The notes beneath the pieces are model-generated. The model did not search any database, was not told the DNA's origin, and was given only the letters and a program-made list of their open reading frames with translations. DNA of 18,028 nucleotides from Deltaproteobacteria bacterium. GTDB taxonomy: Bacteria; Desulfobacterota; Desulfobacteria; Desulfobacterales; Desulfosalsimonadaceae. The stretch covers positions 1-18,028 of the forward strand of contig JAJRPH010000485.1 in assembly GCA_024280875.1 (NCBI GenBank), given 5' to 3'. Below, in pieces: positions 12,946-18,028 of this stretch (positions are counted from its first letter, which is position 1; each line of letters begins with the position of its first letter). Made by a program: the position numbers and the translations under genes.

Positions 12946-13770
12946 TTACTTTTTCCGTCTCTTGACAATTAAACGATCACTGGGTTTGCGTTTTCTTGTT
13001 CGAAAGCCTTTTGTTGGTTTTCCCCAGGGAGTACAAGGATGACGTCCACCGGATGATCGGCCTTCACCACCGCCCATGGGATGATCCACCGGGTTCATAA
13101 CAACACCACGAACAGACGGGCGGCGACCTAAGTAGCGAGAGCGGCCGGCTTTTCCCAGTGAAATATTTTCATGGTCCGTGTTACCGACCTGACCGATGGT
13201 GGCTTTACAGGTCTGTAAAACAAGCCTTACTTCACCGGAAGGCAACTTGACGGTGGCATAGCGTCCTTCTTTTGCCATTAACTGGGCATAGCCTCCGGCA
13301 CTTTTAACAAGTTGGCCGCCCTTTCCGATTTGGAGTTCGATATTGTGGATGTGCGTGCCTAAAGGGATATGACTCAACGGAAGCGAATTCCCGGCTTTAA
13401 TCTCAGCATTCTCACCCGACATGACAGTATCGCCGACTTCAAGCTTTAGCGGTAAAAGGATATAGCGCTTTTCACCATCCACATAATTAAGTAATGCAAT
13501 TCTGGCGGACCGGTTGGGATCATATTCAATTGCTGCGACTTTCGCCGGAATTCCGTCTTTATTCCGTTTGAAATCAATTATCCGGTAAAATCGTTTATGG
13601 CCACCGCCGCGATGACGGCAGGTTATCCGGCCGTTTACATTACGCCCACCGGTTTTTTTTATAATTTTTATCAGACTTCGTTCAGGTTTTGTTTTCGTAA
13701 TTTCCTCAAAAGTTGAGAATTCCTGAAACCGGCGTCCTTGTGATGTAGGTTTTACCCGCTTAATTGCCAT
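12946..13770 (-). CDS. rplB: 50S ribosomal protein L2
   Basis: L2 is needed for subunit association and peptidyl-transferase function. The 274-residue protein shows the N-terminal OB-type domain (GGRN..GRIT.RHRGGGHK..YR.IDFKRNKDGIPA.V..IEYDPNRSA.IALL.Y.DGEKRYI), the SH3-like domain, and the C-terminal MNPVDHP.GGGEGR...GRHP.TPWG. The functionally important histidine (H229 in E. coli) is kept; the second histidine of DHPHGGG is methionine here, a common variant. Start ATG; 13 nt after rplW. Confidence 0.99.
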   Translation of the reverse strand: MAIKRVKPTSQGRRFQEFSTFEEITKTKPERSLIKIIKKTGGRNVNGRITCRHRGGGHKRFYRIIDFKRNKDGIPAKVAAIEYDPNRSARIALLNYVDGEKRYILLPLKLEVGDTVMSGENAEIKAGNSLPLSHIPLGTHIHNIELQIGKGGQLVKSAGGYAQLMAKEGRYATVKLPSGEVRLVLQTCKATIGQVGNTDHENISLGKAGRSRYLGRRPSVRGVVMNPVDHPMGGGEGRSSGGRHPCTPWGKPTKGFRTRKRKPSDRLIVKRRKK

Positions 13771-13783
13771 TTATAACTCCCAG

Positions 13784-14071
13784 CTAAACTCCGTCAAAAA
13801 AATTAATCCGATGTCCGGGCATTAATGTAACGTGAGCTTTTTTCCAGTCTTTTCGTTTACCGGTAATTCGACCGCGTTGTTTAACTTTACCCTTTACATT
13901 TATTGTATTAACCGACTTCACCTTGACATCAAATATCTCTTCCACCGCTCTTTTGATTTCTACCCGATTTGCGTTAAGCGCGACTGAAAATGAGACTTGA
14001 TTTAACAATTCCTTTTGAAGGTTGGTCTTCTCCGTATCAATCGGTGCTTTTATTACCTGATACTTATTCAT
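13784..14071 (-). CDS. rplW: 50S ribosomal protein L23
   Basis: L23 sits at the tunnel exit and is the docking point for trigger factor and the signal recognition particle. The 95-residue product has I.APIDTEKT....E..NQ..F.VA..ANR.EIK.AVEEIFDVKV..VNTINVKGK.K..G...GKR.DWKKA.VTL. The start ATG overlaps the rplD stop by 4 nt (ATGA at 14071-14068), which suggests translational coupling to L4. Confidence 0.98.
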   Translation of the reverse strand: MNKYQVIKAPIDTEKTNLQKELLNQVSFSVALNANRVEIKRAVEEIFDVKVKSVNTINVKGKVKQRGRITGKRKDWKKAHVTLMPGHRINFFDGV

Positions 14072-14691
14072 GCTGCCAGCCTCCCTTCTATATCCTTTAT
14101 TGAAGCTTCGAGCAGAACCAGATTTTTATGCTTTAAAATATCATAAACATTCAATCCTTCCACCCGCAGCACCTTCACTCCCGGAATATTTCTTGCCGAA
14201 AGTTCCAGTTCTTCATTTTTAACATTAACGACTATCAAAGGATTTTTCAGCTTCAACGTTTCCAGCATGGCTACAACGGACTTTGTCTTTATCTGATCCA
14301 AAGTAAAGGCATCTATCACTGTAATCATCTCATCTTTTAATTTAGTGCTTAACGCCATTTTTAAAGCTAGCCGTTTCACTTTTTTATGTACTTTCTTGAC
14401 GTAGGATCTGGGATCCGGGCCAAAAATTACACCGCCGCCGCGCAACAGAGGACTTTTAATATCCCCTTGCCGTGCACGGCCGGTCCCTTTTTGTCGAAAA
14501 GGCTTGGCTCCGCTGCCTTTTACATCTGATCGGCGTTTTACAGCGGCCGTACCGCTGCGTTTGGCGGCAAGCTGCATGCAAACGACTTCATGCAAAACGC
14601 TTTTTTTCGGTTCTACATTAAATATGCTGTCAGGCATTTCAACTTCTGAAACTTTTTCACCTTTAATATTCTTAACTTCAATGACAGCCAT
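14068..14691 (-). CDS. rplD: 50S ribosomal protein L4
   Basis: L4 lines the exit tunnel; in E. coli it also represses the S10 operon by transcription attenuation and translation control. The 207-residue protein has the RRS.VKGSGAKPFRQKGTGRARQG...SPL.RGGGV.FGP.PR.Y tunnel loop (about 53-97), and the Rossmann-like C-terminal part. No E. coli-type L4-responsive leader was recognised upstream of rpsJ, where only 12 nt separate it from tuf. The start is ATG; the gap from rplC is 57 nt and the end overlaps rplW by 4 nt. Confidence 0.98.
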   Translation of the reverse strand: MAVIEVKNIKGEKVSEVEMPDSIFNVEPKKSVLHEVVCMQLAAKRSGTAAVKRRSDVKGSGAKPFRQKGTGRARQGDIKSPLLRGGGVIFGPDPRSYVKKVHKKVKRLALKMALSTKLKDEMITVIDAFTLDQIKTKSVVAMLETLKLKNPLIVVNVKNEELELSARNIPGVKVLRVEGLNVYDILKHKNLVLLEASIKDIEGRLAA

Positions 14692-14748
14692 AGCATCCTC
14701 TTTTCATATAATTGGTGACCTGCCTTTTAGCGACAAATCCCTAACTAA

Positions 14749-15375
14749 TTAAAACTTCGGTTTTTTTATTTCAATGGTCCCGCTGGGCGGTCCCGGCACT
14801 GCGCCTTTTAAAAGGAGCAGGTTCTCCTCAGGCCGGATATCCACAATTTCAAGATTTCTAACTGTTATGCGGCTATTTCCATACTGGCCCGGCATTTTTT
14901 TACCTTTTATGACCTTAGCCGGCCAGGCGCTGTTACCAATTGAACCCGGTGCCCGATGATTCCGGCATCCATGGGTTTCGGGCCCGCGGCCAAATCCGTG
15001 GCGTTTAATAACACCTGAAAACCCGCGCCCTTTTGATGTTCCGGAAACCTCTATCTTTTCACCAATTTTAAACATCTCCAGGGTAATTTCCTGGCCAACC
15101 TGATATTCATCCGGATTATCGATTCTGAATTCACGCAAAACAGCGAACTGTTTTTCACCACTTTTTAAGTAATGACCTTGTAGCGGCTTATTGACCCGCG
15201 CTTTTTTCTTATCGCCAAAACCAAGCTGCAAGGCACTATACCCGTCATTAGCTATGGTCTTGATCTGGGTTACAACACAGGGTCTGACTTCTACCACAGT
15301 TACCGGCAGGTAATCCCCTTCATGGGAAAACAGCCCGGTCATACCCAATTTTTTTCCTAAAATCCCGTTACTCAT
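14749..15375 (-). CDS. rplC: 50S ribosomal protein L3
   Basis: L3 is an early-assembling protein whose central extension reaches the peptidyl-transferase centre. From ATG 15375 the product has 208 residues, starting MSNGILGKKLGMTG; the frame is open 22 codons upstream, but those residues have no family likeness and overlap the rpsJ end. Conserved parts: G.SKGRGFSGV.KRHGF.RGPETHG....HR.PGSIG (about 104-140) and KGKKMPGQYG. The glutamine methylated by PrmB in E. coli is not present at the aligned place (GNSAWP). A weak GGTGG precedes the start. Confidence 0.97.
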   Translation of the reverse strand: MSNGILGKKLGMTGLFSHEGDYLPVTVVEVRPCVVTQIKTIANDGYSALQLGFGDKKKARVNKPLQGHYLKSGEKQFAVLREFRIDNPDEYQVGQEITLEMFKIGEKIEVSGTSKGRGFSGVIKRHGFGRGPETHGCRNHRAPGSIGNSAWPAKVIKGKKMPGQYGNSRITVRNLEIVDIRPEENLLLLKGAVPGPPSGTIEIKKPKF

Positions 15376-15400
15376 GTCTGCCACCAAATCTATATATATG

Positions 15401-15712
15401 CTACAATTTAATGTCCACATCAACACCCGGGGACAAATCAAGCTTCATTAACGCATCCACTGTCTGTTGTGTCGGGTCCTGAATATCCAATACGCGTTTA
15501 TGCGTTCGAATTTCAAATTGTTCTCTGGATTTTTTATTCACATGCGGAGAACGAAGAACACAATATTTATTTATCCGCGTCGGCAAAGGAATCGGACCAA
15601 CAATTTTTGCACCGGTTTTTCTGGCAGTATCTACAATGTCCCTTGCGGATTGATCAAGCAATTTATGATCATAGGCTCTCAGGCGGATTCTTATTTTAGT
15701 GCTCGTAATCAT
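15401..15712 (-). CDS. rpsJ: 30S ribosomal protein S10 (NusE)
   Basis: S10 is a 30S head protein and also, as NusE, a partner of NusB and NusG in transcription antitermination and coupling. The 103-residue product has KIRIRL.AYDH.LLDQSA.DIV.TA..TGA...GPIPLPT....Y.VLRSPHV.KKSREQFE.RTHKR..DI. and ends in the PGVDVDIKL strand. The start is ATG. It begins only 12 nt after the tuf stop, so the S10 operon is probably read through from tuf. Confidence 0.98.
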   Translation of the reverse strand: MITSTKIRIRLRAYDHKLLDQSARDIVDTARKTGAKIVGPIPLPTRINKYCVLRSPHVNKKSREQFEIRTHKRVLDIQDPTQQTVDALMKLDLSPGVDVDIKL

Positions 15713-15724
15713 ATCAGTATCTAC

Positions 15725-16918
15725 CTATTCTATAATTTCACTAACCACACCTGCACCGACAGTCCGGCCGCCTTCTCTGATCGCAAAACGCAATTCCTTT
15801 TCCATTGCGATCGGCGTGATCAGTTCCGCAGATATTGTTACATTATCACCAGGCATTACCATCTCAACTCCCTCTGGTAATGACAATATGCCCGTTACAT
15901 CTGTTGTGCGAAAATAAAACTGCGGTCGATACCCGGTAAAAAACGGGGTGTGTCGACCGCCTTCATCTTTACTCAATATATATACTTCCGCTTTGAACTT
16001 CGTGTGCGGCGTAATGGATCCTGGCGCGGCAACTACCTGACCGCGTTCCACATCTTCACGTTTGGTTCCCCGAAGCAGCAAACCAACATTGTCTCCTGCC
16101 TGACCTGAATCAAGCAGTTTGCGGAACATCTCAACTCCTGTACATACAGTGGTGACGGTTTCGCGGATACCCACGATCTCAACCTTTTCACCCACCTTGA
16201 TCTCACCACGATCAATACGACCGGTAACAACTGTTCCGCGACCTGAAATCGAAAATACATCTTCCACCGGCATTAAAAACGGCTTGTCAATTTCACGTTC
16301 CGGCTGTGGTATATAACTATCAATCGCATCCAGCAGCTCAAATATACACTTGGCCGCATCGCTGTCAGGATCATCCGACTCCAGCGCCTTTAATGCACTC
16401 CCCTGGATAATCGGGGTGTCATCTCCAGGAAATTCATACAAATCAAGCAATTCCCGAAGTTCCATCTCCACCAGCTCAATCAGTTCCTCGTCATCCACCA
16501 TGTCGCATTTATTCAAAAATACAACAATCTTGGGAACACCCACCTGACGCGCCAGTAATATATGCTCTCTGGTCTGAGGCATGGGGCCGTCATCTGCGCC
16601 GACAACTAAAATTGCACCGTCCATCTGGGCTGCACCCGTGATCATATTCTTGATATAATCAGCATGACCCGGACAATCCACATGGGCATAATGACGTGTG
16701 GCGGTCTCATATTCCACATGGGCTGTAGCGATTGTTATTCCGCGGGCCTTTTCTTCCGGCGCCTTGTCAATCTGATCAAACGGAACATAATCAGCCATTC
16801 CTTTTAATCCGCTCAACTTGGTTATCGCTGCCGTCAATGTCGTCTTTCCATGGTCAATGTGGCCAATCGTTCCTACATTTACATGCGGTTTTGTTCGCTC
16901 AAATTTCTTCTTTGACAT
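15725..16918 (-). CDS. tuf: Translation elongation factor EF-Tu
   Basis: EF-Tu brings aminoacyl-tRNA to the ribosome as a GTP complex. The 397-residue protein has all GTP-binding motifs: GHIDHGKT (19-26), the effector segment with RGITI (59-63), DCPGH with the catalytic histidine (81-85), NKCD (136-139) and SAL (174-176), followed by the two beta-barrel domains. The start is ATG behind GGGAGGA. It lies 109 nt after tRNA-Thr(GGU) and 12 nt before rpsJ. The upstream tRNA set is that of the classical tufB locus, while the downstream rpsJ neighbour is that of the tufA (str operon) locus. Confidence 0.99.
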   Translation of the reverse strand: MSKKKFERTKPHVNVGTIGHIDHGKTTLTAAITKLSGLKGMADYVPFDQIDKAPEEKARGITIATAHVEYETATRHYAHVDCPGHADYIKNMITGAAQMDGAILVVGADDGPMPQTREHILLARQVGVPKIVVFLNKCDMVDDEELIELVEMELRELLDLYEFPGDDTPIIQGSALKALESDDPDSDAAKCIFELLDAIDSYIPQPEREIDKPFLMPVEDVFSISGRGTVVTGRIDRGEIKVGEKVEIVGIRETVTTVCTGVEMFRKLLDSGQAGDNVGLLLRGTKREDVERGQVVAAPGSITPHTKFKAEVYILSKDEGGRHTPFFTGYRPQFYFRTTDVTGILSLPEGVEMVMPGDNVTISAELITPIAMEKELRFAIREGGRTVGAGVVSEIIE

Positions 16919-17027
16919 TTTCCCATCCTCCCAGTATTTTCATGGCAAATCATTGAAATACTTTTCCATGTTTCCAGATACTTACTTAATAAATTACTCT
17001 AAAAAAATACCCAAGCTCAAAATTAAA

Positions 17028-17104
17028 TGGAGCCCACGATCGGGATTGAACCGATGAACCTCATCCTTACCAAGGATGCGCTCTACCGACTGAGCTACGT
17101 GGGC
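17028..17104 (-). tRNA. tRNA-Thr(GGU)
   Basis: The minus strand folds as a cloverleaf: acceptor GCCCACG/CGTGGGC, D arm GCTC/GAGC, anticodon arm CATCC-TTGGTAA-GGATG with anticodon GGT, T arm ATCGG-TTCAATC-CCGAT, discriminator T and encoded CCA. It is the last of four tRNA genes and directly precedes tuf, corresponding to thrT in the E. coli thrU-tyrU-glyT-thrT-tufB transcript. Confidence 0.97.
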
Positions 17105-17146
17105 TTAACCGTTATCTCTCTGACTCCATTTATCAGCCGAATAAAT

Positions 17147-17222
<76 letters not shown>

Positions 17223-17373
17223 TCGATGTCTAACAGGAAGGCCGGCAACGATCGCCACGCAAATCAGACCACCAGGTGCACATACCACCCTCTTTCATCA
17301 TAATTGATTAGCTTTAGCCATGTAGTCCATTCGATTCCGGATCTCCGAAACCTCCTACATTCTACCTTTAGAA

Positions 17374-17458
17374 TGGTGGTGGGGGGAGGATTCGAACCTC
17401 CGAAGGCGTTGCCGGCAGATTTACAGTCTGCTCCCTTTAGCCACTCGGGAACCCCACC
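17374..17458 (-). tRNA. tRNA-Tyr(GUA)
   Basis: An 85-nt class II tRNA on the minus strand: acceptor GGTGGGG/CCCCACC, anticodon arm GCAGA-CTGTAAA-TCTGC with anticodon GTA, a long variable arm (CGGCAACGCCTTCG), T arm GGAGG-TTCGAAT-CCTCC, discriminator A and encoded CCA. A 6-bp hairpin (CATTCT/AGAATG, 17358-17375) starts at its very 3' end and may mark processing. A 151-nt spacer separates it from tRNA-Gly, long for this cluster. Confidence 0.97.
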
Positions 17459-17467
17459 GAGTAATTC

Positions 17468-17543
17468 TGGAGCCAGCGGAGGGACTCGGACCCCCGACCC
17501 ACTGATTACAAATCAGTAGCTCTACCAACTGAGCTACGCTGGC
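17468..17543 (-). tRNA. tRNA-Thr(UGU)
   Basis: A 76-nt cloverleaf on the minus strand: acceptor GCCAGCG/CGCTGGC, anticodon arm ACTGA-TTTGTAA-TCAGT with anticodon TGT, T arm GGGGG-TCCGAGT-CCCTC including one G-U pair, discriminator T and encoded CCA. It is the first gene of the transcript, 9 nt before tRNA-Tyr. Confidence 0.97.
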
Positions 17544-17596
17544 GCTTTTCATGAAAGCGGGATGTTGACAGTCGCCGCTGACACACTGTGTACAGC

Positions 17597-17626
17597 TTTA
17601 TATTCAAATACTCAAGACCAAATCAA
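17597..17626 (-). promoter_or_regulatory. Candidate promoter of the tRNA-tuf-ribosomal protein transcript
   Basis: On the minus strand TTGATT (17626-17621, 4 of 6 matches to TTGACA) is followed after 18 nt by TATAAA (17602-17597, 5 of 6 matches). Transcription would start near 17590, about 47 nt before the first tRNA. A perfect TTGACA further upstream (17767-17762) lacks a good -10 partner at standard spacing. Confidence 0.45.
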
Positions 17627-17921
17627 ACGGTAAATCAATGACTGCACCATCATTTTTGATAACCCGTTTTTCTAACACCGATGATTATATATTTCAAGTA
17701 AAAAAAATAATTTTTAAAATCTTTTTAAAAAATTAATTAAATAACAACTATATTATTGATTTGTCAATTTTATAATTATGTGAGTTTGATTTTTTTTATA
17801 ATTACCGCTTTTTTTGAATCCGCTTATGACAAACCTTTAAAATTACTTATTACAAAAAAGAATCAGATTACATATAAAAAGTATTTATGCAAGAATTGTT
17901 TTTACAATTATCTTCATTTTT

Positions 17922-17941
17922 ATTAAAGTCCTGACTTTAAT
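17922..17941. repeat. 20-bp inverted repeat, possible operator
   Basis: ATTAAAGTC (17922-17930) and GACTTTAAT (17933-17941) are exact complements around a CT centre. Neither side is followed by a T-tract on its own strand, so it resembles a dimeric-protein binding site more than a terminator. Its target is probably a gene beyond the window edge or the tRNA-tuf promoter region. Confidence 0.45.
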
Positions 17942-18028
17942 CACTCCGACCCTCCAAACAACAAGATTATTCAACTGGAAATGAAGTGCTTGAATCCACC
18001 AACTGCCTGAAAGACTAATTTGAAATCA

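Larger units (their letters stand above)
17544..18028. other. AT-rich non-coding region upstream of the tRNA-tuf cluster
   Basis: No gene is recognisable on either strand in these 485 bases. The part between about 17690 and 17925 is very AT-rich with long A and T runs, which in front of a tRNA/r-protein operon fits UP elements or a bent-DNA activator site. It holds the candidate promoter at 17597-17626, a TTGACA at 17762-17767, an inverted repeat AATTGT-N4-ACAATT (17894-17909) and a 20-bp inverted repeat (17922-17941). Confidence 0.6.

Noticed and set aside
12946..13770. Loss of a histidine in the L2 DHPHGGG motif (DHPMGGG here)
   Set aside because: The important first histidine is kept, and methionine at the second position is a common natural variant in bacteria.
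15376..15441. 22-codon upstream extension of rplC
   Set aside because: The added residues overlap the rpsJ end and do not match L3 proteins, which start at MSNGILGKKLGMTG.
17684..17712. Perfect TATAAT on the minus strand at 17689-17684
   Set aside because: No reasonable -35 element lies 16-18 nt upstream in a very AT-rich stretch where such hexamers arise by chance.

Overview
The window is almost entirely one ribosomal-protein supercluster, transcribed leftward (minus strand). The order is four tRNA genes, tuf, then the S10, spc and alpha operons: rpsJ-rplCDWB-rpsS-rplV-rpsC-rplP-rpmC-rpsQ-rplNXE-rpsN-rpsH-rplFR-rpsE-rpmD-rplO-secY-infA-rpmJ-rpsM-rpsK-rpsD-rpoA-rplQ. This is a bacterial genome. 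The tRNA-Thr/Tyr/Gly/Thr-tuf linkage, zinc-binding S14 and S4, and a short iron-sulfur protein like those of sulfate reducers suggest a Desulfobacterota (former Deltaproteobacteria) organism, perhaps Desulfobacterales. That assignment is inference, since no database search was possible.

Region by region (right to left, the direction of transcription): 18028-17544 is an AT-rich non-coding region with a plausible promoter at 17597-17626. 17543-17028 carries tRNA-Thr(UGU), tRNA-Tyr(GUA), tRNA-Gly(UCC) and tRNA-Thr(GGU), all with encoded CCA. 16918-15725 is tuf. 15712-1624 holds 26 ribosomal-protein genes plus secY, infA and rpoA, tightly packed, with a few overlapping or abutting neighbours. The larger gaps lie at secY/infA (93 nt, very AT-rich), rpsK/rpsD (119 nt) and rpsD/rpoA (118 nt). 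Two hairpins at 1519-1599 end the cluster. 1456-1307 holds what may be a decayed coding remnant on the plus strand. 1173-1128 is a promoter overlapped by a long palindrome, followed by a GntR/FCD-family regulator gene (1021-323) and a 53-residue single-cluster iron-sulfur protein (295-134) that looks like an internally deleted relative of a larger ferredoxin-like protein.

How the genes work together: the tRNAs and EF-Tu supply elongation; the r-proteins build both ribosomal subunits; IF-1 supports initiation; SecY forms the membrane channel for exported nascent proteins; RpoA is the assembly platform of RNA polymerase. This is a core-genome region and I do not see a new multi-gene system in it. 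The observations most worth checking are: (i) five genes start with UUG behind strong Shine-Dalgarno sequences, and all five encode 30S proteins; (ii) the tRNA-tuf unit joins S10 directly, with no str-operon genes (rpsL, rpsG, fusA) between; (iii) the regulator/mini-ferredoxin pair with a very clear operator; (iv) a C9 tract inside the loop of the final terminator.
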